Source: Azonexus sp.
Lineage (GTDB): Bacteria > Pseudomonadota > Gammaproteobacteria > Burkholderiales > Rhodocyclaceae
Direction of reading: 5' to 3'
Assembly (NCBI GenBank): GCA_017983755.1
Contig: JAGOAU010000002.1
Location: 1 to 64,000 of the forward strand
DNA: 64,000 nt
Below, one piece after another: positions 17,922-27,602 of the stretch. Both the position numbers and the translations under genes were made by a program. A model generated the notes under the pieces. The model did not search any database. It was given only the letters and a program-made list of their open reading frames with translations, and was not told where the DNA came from. The stretch's first letter is position 1. Every line of letters starts with the position of its first letter.

Positions 17922-19217
17922 TCAAAGCAGCTTCATCTTCTTCGCCATCTCGCGCAATTCACCGCGGAAGTTCGGATGGGCGATGCCGATCAGCGCCTCG
18001 CAGCGCTGCTTGGCGGTCTTGCCGCGCAATTGGGCGACGCCGAACTCAGTGACCACGTAGTTGATGTCATTCTTGCCGGTCGACACATGCGTGCCGGGCG
18101 ACAGCGTCGGCACGATGCGCGAGATGGTGTCGTTTTTGGCGGTCGACGGCAGGACGATGAAGGCCTTGCCGCCATTCGAACGGTTGGCGGCGCGGACGAA
18201 ATCGGACTGGCCGCCGGTGCCGGAATACGGGGCGAAGCCGAGGCTTTCCGAACCGCACTGGCCCATGAAGTCGATCTGCATGGTGGCGTTGATGGCATGC
18301 AGGTTGTCGTTCCGGCCGGCCAGATAGGGGTCGTTGGTGAAGTCGACCGGGTGCATTTCCAGCGCCGGGTTGCGGTGCATGAACTGGTAGAGCTTCTTCG
18401 AGCCCAGCGCGAAAGTCGCGAGCATCTTGCCGTGGTGATAATTTTTCTTGCGGTTGGTGACGACGCCGGCCTCGACCAGAGTCATGATGCCGTCACCGAC
18501 CATTTCGGTATGGATGCCGAGGTCGTGCTTGTGGGTCAGCTGCATCACCACCGCATCCGGGATGCCACCGTAGCCGATCTGCAACGTGGCGCCATCCGGG
18601 ATCATGTCGGCCACGTACTTGCCGATCGCTTCCTGGACCGGCCCGATCTTCGGCAGACCGACTTCGAGAATCGGTTCCTCGCTCTCGCAGAGCGCGGCGA
18701 CCTGCGAAATGTGGATGTGGCAGTCGCCGTTGGCAAAAGGTACGTTCGGGTTCACCTCGAGCACCACGGCATGTGCCTTCTCGATGGCAGCCATGGTGTA
18801 GTCGGCGGCCAGCGCCAGCGAGAAAAAGCCGTGCTCGTCCATCGGCGAGGCCAGACTGAAGACGACATCGGCGGGAATCAGGTCGTTCTTGATCAGGGCC
18901 GGCAGTTCGGAAAAATAGGCCGGGGTGTAGTCGATCCACCCTTCCTGGCCGCCGGCACGCGAGGCGCCGCTGAAGAAATAGGCTTCGTGGCGGACGTGCT
19001 CGACTGTTTCGGGGTCGATATAGCCGAATTTTCGGACGGCGAGAATCTGCGCTACGCGCACATCACGGAAGTCGCGACGCTGTTCGGAAAGGGCAGTCAG
19101 CAGCGCCGGCGGTTCGCCGACAGCGGTCGGCACGACGATGGTGTCGCCATTGCGGACGACGCGCACGGCATCGGCGGCGGACATGCGTTTTTGCTGGTAA
19201 AGCGTCTTGGCAGACAT
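17922..19217 (-). CDS. acetyl-CoA hydrolase / CoA-transferase (cat1/4-hydroxybutyrate type)
   Basis: A 431-residue family I CoA-transferase that would exchange CoA between acetyl-CoA and another acid such as 4-hydroxybutyrate, butyrate or succinate. The catalytic region contains HTEMVGDGIMTLVEAGVVTN, and the C-terminal domain has GTGGQSDFVRAA and TEFGVAQLRGKT, all family-typical. The exact acid cannot be told from sequence. The gene stands alone with a TGGTCAGACC element in its upstream gap. Confidence 0.85.
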   Translation of the reverse strand: MSAKTLYQQKRMSAADAVRVVRNGDTIVVPTAVGEPPALLTALSEQRRDFRDVRVAQILAVRKFGYIDPETVEHVRHEAYFFSGASRAGGQEGWIDYTPAYFSELPALIKNDLIPADVVFSLASPMDEHGFFSLALAADYTMAAIEKAHAVVLEVNPNVPFANGDCHIHISQVAALCESEEPILEVGLPKIGPVQEAIGKYVADMIPDGATLQIGYGGIPDAVVMQLTHKHDLGIHTEMVGDGIMTLVEAGVVTNRKKNYHHGKMLATFALGSKKLYQFMHRNPALEMHPVDFTNDPYLAGRNDNLHAINATMQIDFMGQCGSESLGFAPYSGTGGQSDFVRAANRSNGGKAFIVLPSTAKNDTISRIVPTLSPGTHVSTGKNDINYVVTEFGVAQLRGKTAKQRCEALIGIAHPNFRGELREMAKKMKLL

Positions 19218-19263
19218 GCGGTTCTCCTCGGATTTTTAGTTCGAAATTGCGATGCTCGCACAG

Positions 19264-19273
19264 TGGTCAGACC
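19264..19273. promoter_or_regulatory. possible FadR/PdhR-class operator half
   Basis: The sequence TGGTCAGACC lies 47 bases upstream of the CoA-transferase start. It matches the TGGTNNNACCA pattern of FadR-subfamily GntR repressors except for the last base. It may be chance. Confidence 0.25.
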
Positions 19274-19320
19274 GATTGGCTGACGAGGATCAAAAAAACA
19301 TGCTTGCTGCATTGCAACAA

Positions 19321-20463
19321 TCAACTCTTGCGATTGCTCCCCGCCACCATCCGGATTTCGAACAGCCGGCATTCGAGCGGGCCGTTGAACAGCGGCGTCT
19401 TGCGGCTGGGCCGCAAGCCGACCAGCTTCGGCAGGCGCAGGTCGGCGGTGAAGAAAAAGCAGTTCCAGCCGGCCCAGTGCTTTTTCAGTGCCGAGCCGAG
19501 CTGCGGGTAGAAGGCGGCCAGCTCTTCCTGTTCGCCGATGCGCTCGCCATAGGGCGGGTTGGCGACCAGGATGCCGTGCTCGGTCAGCGGTTCGATTTCG
19601 AGCAGATCGGCACGGTCGACCGTGACCACCCCGCCAAAACCGGCCTCCTGCAGGTTGCGTCGGGTGGCACGCACCGCCTTGTCGTCGATGTCGTAGCCGC
19701 GGATTTCCAGCGGCTCCGCCGGCTTGCAGCGCACCTCGGCGGCCTGCCGGATCGTCGCCCAGTTGAGCGCCTCGAAGCTGGTCAGCATCTCGAAGGCGAA
19801 CCCGCGATCCAGCCCCGGCGCCCGGTCGAGCGCCATCTGCACCGCTTCGAGCAGGAAGGTGCCGCTGCCGCACATCGGGTCGACCAGCGACATGCCGGGC
19901 TGCCAGCCAGTCATTTTCAGGATGCCGGCTGCCAGGTTCTCCTTCAGCGGCGCATCGACGCTGGCCTTGCGGAAACCGCGCTGCCACAGCGGCTGGCCCG
20001 AAGTATCGAGATACAGCGTGCATTCGTTTTCGCTGAGGAAGACATGGACGCTGACATCCGGATTGCGCGTCTCGATGTTCGGCCGCTCGCCGCGATCTTC
20101 GCGGAAGCGGTCGCAAACGGCGTCCTTGACGCGCAGGGTGACGAAGTCGAGCGACTTGAGCGGGCACTTGATCGCCGTCGTCACCACGCGCATGGTGCGC
20201 GACACCGCGAAATGATTGGGCCACAGCTGGCGGACGGCCAGCCGGTAGATGTCCTCTTCCTTGGCGTACGGACCCTTGACGATGTGCCAGAGGATGCGCG
20301 TCGCCAGCCGGGATTCCAGGTTGGCACGGTAGCAGACCGACCAGTCGCCGGAAAAGAAGACTCCGCCGGGCGTCGACCGCAACTCTTCGCCACCGACGCC
20401 GCGCAACTCTTCGAGCAGCAGTTCTTCCAGCCCGCGCGGGCAGATCGCAAAATATTTGTTCAT
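19321..20463 (-). CDS. 23S rRNA methyltransferase, THUMP plus Rossmann type
   Basis: A 380-residue RNA methyltransferase related to the N-terminal half of RlmL, which makes m2G2445 in 23S rRNA. A ferredoxin-like and THUMP region occupies about residues 1-160. The SAM-binding DPMCGSGTFLLEA is near 195, and the catalytic NPPYGER is near 305. The second (RlmK) half of the enterobacterial fusion is absent, as in many betaproteobacteria. Exact target base is inferred from the family. Confidence 0.88.
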   Translation of the reverse strand: MNKYFAICPRGLEELLLEELRGVGGEELRSTPGGVFFSGDWSVCYRANLESRLATRILWHIVKGPYAKEEDIYRLAVRQLWPNHFAVSRTMRVVTTAIKCPLKSLDFVTLRVKDAVCDRFREDRGERPNIETRNPDVSVHVFLSENECTLYLDTSGQPLWQRGFRKASVDAPLKENLAAGILKMTGWQPGMSLVDPMCGSGTFLLEAVQMALDRAPGLDRGFAFEMLTSFEALNWATIRQAAEVRCKPAEPLEIRGYDIDDKAVRATRRNLQEAGFGGVVTVDRADLLEIEPLTEHGILVANPPYGERIGEQEELAAFYPQLGSALKKHWAGWNCFFFTADLRLPKLVGLRPSRKTPLFNGPLECRLFEIRMVAGSNRKS

Positions 20464-20464
20464 G

Positions 20465-20881
20465 TCAGAAAGGCTTCAGTACGACGAGGAAAAGGACGAC
20501 CAGCAGGACGATGACCGGCAGCTCGTTGTAGAAACGGAACCAGACATGGGACTTGCTGTTGCCGCCGCTCCGGAACTGCTGCAGCAGGCGACCACAATGC
20601 CAGTGATAGATGGCCAGCACGGCGACCAGCGTCGTCTTGGCGTGCAGCCAGCCGCCGGAAAAGCCATAGCCGAACCACAGCCACAGGCCGAAGACGATGG
20701 CCAGCACGCCGAGCGGTGTCATGAACTTGTACAGCTTGCCGGCCATCAGCAGCAGGCGGTCGCGCTCGGCGACGCTGTCGGCCGGCACCATCGCCAGATT
20801 GACGAAGATGCGCGGCAGGTAGAACAGGCCGGCAAACCACGAAATGACCATCCAGATATGCAGGGTCTTCACGACGAGCAT
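20465..20881 (-). CDS. hemJ: HemJ-type protoporphyrinogen IX oxidase
   Basis: A 138-residue four-helix membrane protein of the HemJ (TIGR00701) family, which oxidises protoporphyrinogen IX in late haem synthesis. The conserved histidine in LHIWMV near the N-terminus and the arginine in LPRIFVN are present, as are GKLYKFMTPLG and FYNELPV. The start at 20881 overlaps the upstream epimerase gene by 13 bases. Confidence 0.9.
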   Translation of the reverse strand: MLVVKTLHIWMVISWFAGLFYLPRIFVNLAMVPADSVAERDRLLLMAGKLYKFMTPLGVLAIVFGLWLWFGYGFSGGWLHAKTTLVAVLAIYHWHCGRLLQQFRSGGNSKSHVWFRFYNELPVIVLLVVLFLVVLKPF

Positions 20882-21783
20882 GCGTTTCTCCTTGCGAGCG
20901 CCGCGGCAATCCCGGCGTCGACGGTCGGGTAGGCGAGGCGGAGTTTCAGTTCTTCCTTCAGCCGCCGGTTGCCGATGCGCCGCGATTCGCGCATGAAGGA
21001 CATCTGCAGCGGCGACAGGGATTGCCCGGCTTCGGCGCGCGTGCGGCGCGGCGGGCGCGGCAGCGCAAAGGCATCGGCAACGCGGTCGAAATAGTCGGCC
21101 ATCTTCAGGTCGGAATCGTCGACGACGTTGTAGACCCGGTTGCTGCCGCCGCGGCGCAGGGCGGCGATGCAGGCCGCCGCCAGGTCGTCGGCATGAATAT
21201 GGTTGGTGTAGACATCGTCGCGGTCGACCAGCGCCGGCAGGCCTTTTTGCAGGCGTTCCAGCGGCAGGCGGTCGGCGGCGTAGATGCCGGGCGCGCGCAG
21301 GATCGTTACGGCGACGCCGGTGCGCCGCCCCCAGGCACGCAAGGCCTGCTCGGCGGCGACCCGCCGTCCGGCACGCGCACTTTCGGGATGGCAGCGGCGG
21401 GTTTCGTCGATCCGCGCACCGCCGCAATCGCCATAGACGCCGGTGGTACTAACGTAGATCAGGTGGCGTGGTAGACTTTTGCCCTTGCCCAGCGCAGCCA
21501 ACAGGTTGCCGGTACGGCGGTCGCCCTGCCCTTCGGCCGGCGGCGGTGCCAGGTGCAGCACGCAGTCGGCGAGGCCGGCCAGGTGCTGCAGGCTGGCGCG
21601 GTCGTCGAGATCGGCCAGCAACGGCACGGCACCGGCGGCGCGCCACCCGGCGGCACGGCTGGCATCGCGCAGCACGGCATAGACGCGATAGCGGCGGGCA
21701 AGACGGGAGAGGATGCGGCGGGCCACGTCCCCGCTGCCGACAATCAGGATTTTTTGCACGCCGGCATTGTAGCCGACGACCAT
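20869..21783 (-). CDS. NAD(P)-binding epimerase/dehydratase-like protein
   Basis: An extended short-chain-dehydrogenase-like protein of about 304 residues. It has an N-terminal Rossmann motif ILIVGSGDVARR, an STTGVYG segment and a YTNHIHADDLA segment. The usual catalytic Tyr-xxx-Lys is not seen (RVAAEQ instead), so it may act as an NAD-binding protein without classical chemistry. The start is uncertain: ATG at 21783 or GTG at 21759. It overlaps hemJ. Confidence 0.75.
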   Translation of the reverse strand: MVVGYNAGVQKILIVGSGDVARRILSRLARRYRVYAVLRDASRAAGWRAAGAVPLLADLDDRASLQHLAGLADCVLHLAPPPAEGQGDRRTGNLLAALGKGKSLPRHLIYVSTTGVYGDCGGARIDETRRCHPESARAGRRVAAEQALRAWGRRTGVAVTILRAPGIYAADRLPLERLQKGLPALVDRDDVYTNHIHADDLAAACIAALRRGGSNRVYNVVDDSDLKMADYFDRVADAFALPRPPRRTRAEAGQSLSPLQMSFMRESRRIGNRRLKEELKLRLAYPTVDAGIAAALARRNACSS

Positions 21784-21792
21784 GAGGAACAG

Positions 21793-22809
21793 ATGAGCCA
21801 CCAGATCACCGTCCAGCCAAGCGGCCGGCAGTTCGCCGCCGAAGCCGGCGAAACCATACTCGACGCCGCGCTGCGCCAGGGGTTCACCATGCCCTATGGG
21901 TGCAAGGACGGCGCCTGCGGCTCATGCAAGGGAAAAGTGCTGGCCGGCAGCGTCGACCATGGCAAGGCCCAGGCGAATGCGCTCAAGGACGAGGAGAAGG
22001 CAGCCGGTCTGACCCTATTCTGCTGCGCCCGGCCGCAGTCGGACCTGACGCTCGAATGCAAGCAGCTGACCTCGGGCGCCGACATCCCGGTCAAGACCCT
22101 GCCGGCGCGGATCGAAAAGCTCGAACGCCTGGCGCCGGACGTCATCGAAATGCACCTCCGCCTTCCCGCCGCCGAGCGCCTGCAGTTCCTCGCCGGGCAA
22201 TACATCGACATCCTGCTCAAGGACGGCCGGCGGCGCAGCTTCTCGCTGGCCAACGCGCCGCATGACGATGCCTTCCTCCAGTTGCACATCCGCCACGTGC
22301 CGGGCGGCATGTTCACCGACCAGGTGTTCTCGACCATGAAGTTGCGCGACATCCTGCGCTTCAATGGCCCGCACGGCGGTTTCTACCTGCGCGAGGACTC
22401 GCCCAAACCGATGATCCTGCTCGCCGGCGGCACCGGCTTCGCGCCGATCAAGGCCATCGTCGAGCACGCCATCGCCGAGAAATGCCAGCGCCCGATGGTC
22501 ATCTACTGGGGTGCCAAGGCGCGGGTCGACCTCTACCAGAACAGCCTGCCGGAGCGCTGGGCGGCCGAAAATCCCGATATCCGCTACGTTCCGGTATTGT
22601 CCGAACCGGCCGCCGACGACCATTGGGCGGGCCGCACCGGTCTCGTCCACCGCGCCGTGATGGCAGACTTCCCCGACCTCTCGGGCCACCAGGTCTATGC
22701 CTGTGGCGCCCCGCCGATGATCGACGCGGCACGCAGCGATTTCGTCGCCAACTGCCAGTTGCCGGAAGATGAATTCTTCGCCGACGCCTTCAGCTATTCC
22801 ACCACCTGA
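21793..22809 (+). CDS. 2Fe-2S ferredoxin/NAD(P)H oxidoreductase (CDP-glucoseen reductase-like)
   Basis: A 338-residue electron-transfer protein. A plant-type ferredoxin domain (residues 1-90) has the cluster cysteines in PYGCKDGACGSCKG and LFCC. An FAD domain with RSFSLAN and an NAD domain with GGTGFAPIKA follow. The order matches phenol hydroxylase or dioxygenase reductases and CDP-6-deoxyglucoseen reductase. No oxygenase partner lies in the window, so the acceptor is unknown. It is divergent from the epimerase gene with almost no gap. Confidence 0.88.
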   Translation: MSHQITVQPSGRQFAAEAGETILDAALRQGFTMPYGCKDGACGSCKGKVLAGSVDHGKAQANALKDEEKAAGLTLFCCARPQSDLTLECKQLTSGADIPVKTLPARIEKLERLAPDVIEMHLRLPAAERLQFLAGQYIDILLKDGRRRSFSLANAPHDDAFLQLHIRHVPGGMFTDQVFSTMKLRDILRFNGPHGGFYLREDSPKPMILLAGGTGFAPIKAIVEHAIAEKCQRPMVIYWGAKARVDLYQNSLPERWAAENPDIRYVPVLSEPAADDHWAGRTGLVHRAVMADFPDLSGHQVYACGAPPMIDAARSDFVANCQLPEDEFFADAFSYSTT

Positions 22810-22825
22810 TCCGCATCGCCCATTC

Positions 22826-23353
22826 ATGTCTCGTGCCTGCATCATCGCCCGTTCATCCCGCCCCGCCCTGCTGGCGCTGGCCGGGCTGCTGCTTGGCGCC
22901 TGCGCCTCGCCGCCGCCGCCCGCCTACAACGCCGAAACCTTCAACGCCGATTCGCCCTTCCGCTACTGGAGCACGAACGAACCCGCCGCCGCCTGCGAGC
23001 TCGGCCGCCGCGCCCTGCTCAGCCAGGGTTATCAGGTCGACGATGCGAAGCCGCTGACCATCCGCGGCGAGAAGCTGTTCCAGCCGCAGCCGGATTACGT
23101 GATGAAGCTCAACATCACGCTGGTCTGCCTGCCGAGCAACGTTGGCGCCGGCCTCTACGCCAACGCGCTGCAGACGCGCTACGAACTGAAGTCGCGCGGC
23201 ACCAGCGCCGGCGTCAGCGTCGCCGGCTTCGGCTCGATCAACCTGCCGTGGTCGACCGACAAGGATGTGCTGACCAAGGTCGGCGAGGAAACCATCGCCG
23301 ACCCCGATTTCTACCGCCGGCTGTTCGCCCTGATCGACGCGCTCGACGACTGA
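22826..23353 (+). CDS. DUF2242-type lipoprotein
   Basis: A 175-residue lipoprotein with lipobox LGAC at about residue 25. The body matches the DUF2242 layout, with YWSTNEPAAACELGRRALLSQGY and the C-terminal VLTKVGEETIADPDFYRRLF. It starts 17 bases after the ferredoxin reductase stop. Function unknown; likely an outer-membrane or periplasmic peripheral protein. Confidence 0.75.
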   Translation: MSRACIIARSSRPALLALAGLLLGACASPPPPAYNAETFNADSPFRYWSTNEPAAACELGRRALLSQGYQVDDAKPLTIRGEKLFQPQPDYVMKLNITLVCLPSNVGAGLYANALQTRYELKSRGTSAGVSVAGFGSINLPWSTDKDVLTKVGEETIADPDFYRRLFALIDALDD

Positions 23354-23360
23354 TCCGCGA

Positions 23361-23993
23361 TCAGCGCTGCCAGGCGCAGCCCTTGAGCGTCTGGCCGTTG
23401 ACCTCGACGCTCGCCGTCCAGCCGTAGACGGCATCGGCCATCGTGTCGCGACAGACCTTGTGCTCGAAGCGTGCCGCCAGCCGCGTCGCCCCGGTTCGCG
23501 CCTCGAAGCGGGTCACCCCCTGGTCGCTGGTGATCGGCGTGGCCGAAAAATTGACATCCGGCAGATCCAGACGCTTGAGAACCACCACTTCCGGCCCGAC
23601 GGCCAATAGCCAGCTCGGCTCGTTGCCGGCGGCGCGCCAGGACTCGACGTTGCCCCCCGGCTGCTGGCAGCGCCCTTCGCTGCGCGCCAGGTTGAGGCCG
23701 GAGGCCCGCACCATGCCGCCGTCGACCACCGCCATCAGTTCGACATAGAGCTTCTTGCCGGCAGCCAGGCCGATGCTGTCGAGCGCCGCCGTCACCATGC
23801 CATCCGGCGAAATGTCATCGACCATGGCGTAGCTGCGGTCGCGGCAGGGTGCGAAGACCAGCTTGCCACCCTGCTTCATCAGCAAGCCGGAGGCGATCTT
23901 GGACGTGGTGTCGGCCGGCTTGCTGCCCTGGGCCTGCAGGCCGCAGGCAAACACGGCAGCGAGCAGGGCGACGATCGAATGGCGGATTTTCAT
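23361..23993 (-). CDS. secreted HslJ/COG3650-like protein
   Basis: A 210-residue exported protein with a signal peptide ending near LQAQ. The C-terminal half has AGNEPSWLLAVG and CRDTMADAVYGWTASVEVNG. These motifs are typical of the COG3650 envelope protein family related to HslJ lipoproteins. There is no lipobox. Two cysteine pairs may form disulfides. Function unknown. It converges with the lipoprotein gene on the other strand. Confidence 0.7.
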   Translation of the reverse strand: MKIRHSIVALLAAVFACGLQAQGSKPADTTSKIASGLLMKQGGKLVFAPCRDRSYAMVDDISPDGMVTAALDSIGLAAGKKLYVELMAVVDGGMVRASGLNLARSEGRCQQPGGNVESWRAAGNEPSWLLAVGPEVVVLKRLDLPDVNFSATPITSDQGVTRFEARTGATRLAARFEHKVCRDTMADAVYGWTASVEVNGQTLKGCAWQR

Positions 23994-24083
23994 GGCTTCT
24001 CGCGGAGGATGGACGAACGGATAGTCATTGTCGCGTGTCGCGCCGGTGTTGGGTTTGATGCAGTTGAAAAATGCGCGGCAAGT

Positions 24084-24780
<697 letters not shown>

Positions 24781-24788
<8 letters not shown>

Positions 24789-25542
24789 CCAGGTAAGCCT
24801 CGATCACACGTTGATCCTTCTGCACCACTGCCGGCACATCCTCGATGACCAGCGCACCGTAATCGAGCACCGCGACGCGGTCGCACAGGCCCATGACCAG
24901 CTTGACGTCGTGCTCGATGAGCAGGATGGTCGTTCCGTCGCGGCGGATTCCCTCGATCAGGTCGCGCAGTTCCTCGGTCTCGGTGGCGTTCATGCCGGCC
25001 GCCGGCTCGTCGAGACAGAGCAGCTTGGGCTCGGTGGCCAGGGCGCGGGCGATTTCCAGCCGGCGCTGGTCGCCGTAGGAAAGATTCTTGGCCAGGTCGT
25101 CGGCGCGGTCCTCGATGCGGACGTAATGCAGCAGATCCTCGGCGCGCTGGCGGATCGCCTTTTCCTCGGCGCGCGTCGCGCCGGTCTGCAGCATGGCGCC
25201 GAGGACGCCGGCGCCGGTCCGCACATGGCGGCCGACCATCACGTTCTCCAGCGCCGTCATGTTGGCGAACAGGCGGATGTTCTGGAAGGTACGGGCGATG
25301 CCGCGCTCGGCGGCCTGATGCGGGGCGTCGGCCTTGAGCGGCGCGCCGGCGAAGTCGAAGCCGCCACCATCGGGAATGTAGAGCCCGGTCATGCAGTTGA
25401 AGAAGGTGGTCTTGCCGGCGCCGTTGGGGCCGATCAGGCCGTAGATTTCGCCCTCGCGGATGCTCAGCGACACGTCGCGCAGCGCCTTGACGCCGCCGAA
25501 ATGCTTGGCGACGGCCTTGGCAGCGAGCAGCACCTCGGCCAT
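24781..25542 (-). CDS. livG: Liv system 1 ABC ATPase (LivG type)
   Basis: The second ATPase of the importer, 253 residues. Walker A GPNGAGKTT, signature LSYGDQRR and Walker B LLCLDEPAAGMN are all present, with the BCA_ABC C-terminal tail ending in EAYLGA. Its ATG overlaps the livM stop in an ATGA arrangement. Confidence 0.95.
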
Positions 25543-26612
25543 CAGACCGCCCCCGCCCGCTTTTCGCTCAGTTCGCGCTTGCGCTCCGGCGACGGCCACA
25601 GGCCGGCCGGCTTGAAGCGCATGACGAGCACCAGTGCCAGGCCGAAAATCAGCATGCGCAGGCTCTCCGGGTCGAGCAGCATCTTGCCGAAGAGCGCCAT
25701 CTGCAGCGGCCCGACGCCGTAGCGCAACACTTCCGGCAGGATGGTGAGCAGCACGGCGCCAAGGATGACCCCGGGAATGTGGCCCATGCCACCGAGGACG
25801 ACCATGGCCAGGATCATGATTGACTCGATCAGCGAGAAGCTCTCCGGCGAGACGAAGCCCTGCATCGCCGAGAACACGCCGCCGGCGACGCCGCCGAAGC
25901 TGGCGCCCATGGCGAAGGCCAGCAGCTTGAGGTTGCGCGTGTTGATGCCGACCGCCTTGGCGGCGATCTCGTCCTCGCGGATCGCCTGCCAGGCGCGGCC
26001 GATGCGCGAATTCTGCAGGCGCAGGTTGATGACGATGACCAGGATGGCCAGCGCCACCAGCAGGAAATAATACTTCTGCGGTCCACTCAGCGAAACGCCG
26101 AGAATCTGGCTCGTTCCCGAAAACCGGAAATCGCCGAACGCCACCGGGTCGATCAGGGTGATGCCCTGCGGCCCGTTGGTAACGTTGATCGGCGCATTCA
26201 GATTGTTCAGGAAGATGCGGACGATTTCGCCAAAACCGAGCGTGACGATGGCCAGGTAGTCGCCGCGCAGCTTGAGCGTCGGCGAGCCGAGCAGGACGCC
26301 GAAGACGCAGGCGACCGCAGCACCGATCGGCAGGATGACCCAGAACGGCCAGTGCACGCCGAAATGCGGGCTGGCCAGCAGCGCGTAAGCATAGGCGCCG
26401 ACGGCGTAGAAGGCGATGTAGCCGAGATCGAGCAGGCCAGCGAAGCCGACGACGATATTGAGGCCGAGCGCCAGGAAGACGTAGAGGATCGCAAAGTTGA
26501 GAATACGCACCCAGGCCTGTCCGCCCATCGCGGCGACGAAGGGCAAGGCAACCAGGGCGGCAGCGATCAGAGCGATGCCGAAAGCGGAACGCGGGTTGAG
26601 CCACTTGCTCAT
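25542..26612 (-). CDS. livM: Liv system 1 permease (LivM type)
   Basis: An inner-membrane permease of 356 residues with about ten predicted spans. The cytoplasmic coupling loop GRAWQAIREDEIAAKAVGIN interacts with the ATPases in this family. The start at 26612 overlaps the livH stop by 4 bases. Confidence 0.93.
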   Translation of the reverse strand: MSKWLNPRSAFGIALIAAALVALPFVAAMGGQAWVRILNFAILYVFLALGLNIVVGFAGLLDLGYIAFYAVGAYAYALLASPHFGVHWPFWVILPIGAAVACVFGVLLGSPTLKLRGDYLAIVTLGFGEIVRIFLNNLNAPINVTNGPQGITLIDPVAFGDFRFSGTSQILGVSLSGPQKYYFLLVALAILVIVINLRLQNSRIGRAWQAIREDEIAAKAVGINTRNLKLLAFAMGASFGGVAGGVFSAMQGFVSPESFSLIESIMILAMVVLGGMGHIPGVILGAVLLTILPEVLRYGVGPLQMALFGKMLLDPESLRMLIFGLALVLVMRFKPAGLWPSPERKRELSEKRAGAV

Positions 26613-27532
26613 GCGCGGTCTCCCGTTTTTTCGCCAAACAGACCCGACGGCTTGAACATCAGCACGACGATAAGCACGACAAAGGCGAAGATGTCCTGGT
26701 AATGGCTGCCGAGGAAGCCGCCGGTCAGGTCGCCGATATAGCCGGCGCCGAGCGCCTCGATGATGCCGAGCAGGATGCCGCCGGCCATCGCCCCGGCCAG
26801 GTTGCCGATGCCGCCGAGCACCGCCGCGGTGAAGGCCTTGAGGCCGAGCATGAAGCCCATCTGGTAATGGGCAATTTCGTAATAGGTGCCGACCATGACG
26901 CCGGCCAGCGCACCGAGCGCCGAGCCAATGACGAAGGCGGCGGCGATCACGCGGTTGCTGTTGACCCCCATCAGGTTCGCCACCTGCGGGTTCTGCGCCG
27001 TCGCGCGCATCGCCATGCCGAGCTTGGTGCGATAGACGAGGAAGACCAGGCCGGCCATGGTGACCGCCGAAACCAGCACGATGATCAGCTGGATGGCCGT
27101 GAAATTGGCACCGGCGACTTCGAAATTGATCTTGGGCAGCAGGTGCGGGAAGGTCAGGTAATTGCGCCCCCAGACGATCATTGCCACGTTCTGCAGCACG
27201 ATCGACATGCCGATCGCCGTGATCAGCGGCGTCAGCCGCGGCGCATTGCGCAGCGGCCGGTAGGCGATGCGTTCGAGGCCCCAGCCGAGGGCCATGCAGA
27301 CCAGCACGGCGGCGCCGAGACCGTTGATGCCGGCCAGCCACACCGGGATGCCAGCCTTGATAAGGGCGCCGGCAACGCTGATGCAAACCAGGGTGCCAAT
27401 CATCACCACTTCGCCGTGGGCGAAATTGATCAGGCCCATGATGCCGTACACCATCGTGTAGCCGAGCGCGACGAGGGCATAGATGCTGCCCTGGACGAGG
27501 CCGTTGATGATCTGCTGGAGGAAAATATCCAT
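26609..27532 (-). CDS. livH: Liv system 1 permease (LivH type)
   Basis: The partner permease, 307 residues, with the family N-terminus MDIFLQQIINGLVQGSIYAL and the coupling loop RTKLGMAMRATAQNPQVANL. A GTG codon at 27568 would add 12 residues, but it lies inside the hairpin at 27559-27584. ATG 27532 also has a purine-rich leader and matches homologues. Confidence 0.93.
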   Translation of the reverse strand: MDIFLQQIINGLVQGSIYALVALGYTMVYGIMGLINFAHGEVVMIGTLVCISVAGALIKAGIPVWLAGINGLGAAVLVCMALGWGLERIAYRPLRNAPRLTPLITAIGMSIVLQNVAMIVWGRNYLTFPHLLPKINFEVAGANFTAIQLIIVLVSAVTMAGLVFLVYRTKLGMAMRATAQNPQVANLMGVNSNRVIAAAFVIGSALGALAGVMVGTYYEIAHYQMGFMLGLKAFTAAVLGGIGNLAGAMAGGILLGIIEALGAGYIGDLTGGFLGSHYQDIFAFVVLIVVLMFKPSGLFGEKTGDRA

Positions 27533-27550
27533 TTTGGGCAGGTCGACCGC
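27522..27550 (-). repeat. GCGGTCGAC-type repeat copy at the livH start
   Basis: The core is at 27542-27550 on the minus strand, with A/T runs at +7 to +11 and +14 to +20. It spans the livH initiation region. Confidence 0.55.
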
Positions 27551-27558
27551 AACATGAA

Positions 27559-27584
27559 GAAACGGCACCTTGCGGTGCCGTTTC
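27559..27584 (-). terminator. hairpin between the binding-protein gene and livH
   Basis: GAAACGGCACC (27559-27569) pairs perfectly with GGTGCCGTTTC (27574-27584) around a 4-base loop. It lies 19 bases past the binding-protein stop. The following T run on the minus strand is short (TTTCTT), so it probably acts as a partial terminator or mRNA stabiliser that sets a higher level of binding protein than permease. Confidence 0.65.
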
Positions 27585-27602
27585 GTTCAGTCCGGATGCG
27601 CC

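Noticed and set aside
27533-27568. GTG start 12 codons upstream for livH
   Set aside because: It lies in the hairpin and extends into the repeat; the ATG matches homologues.
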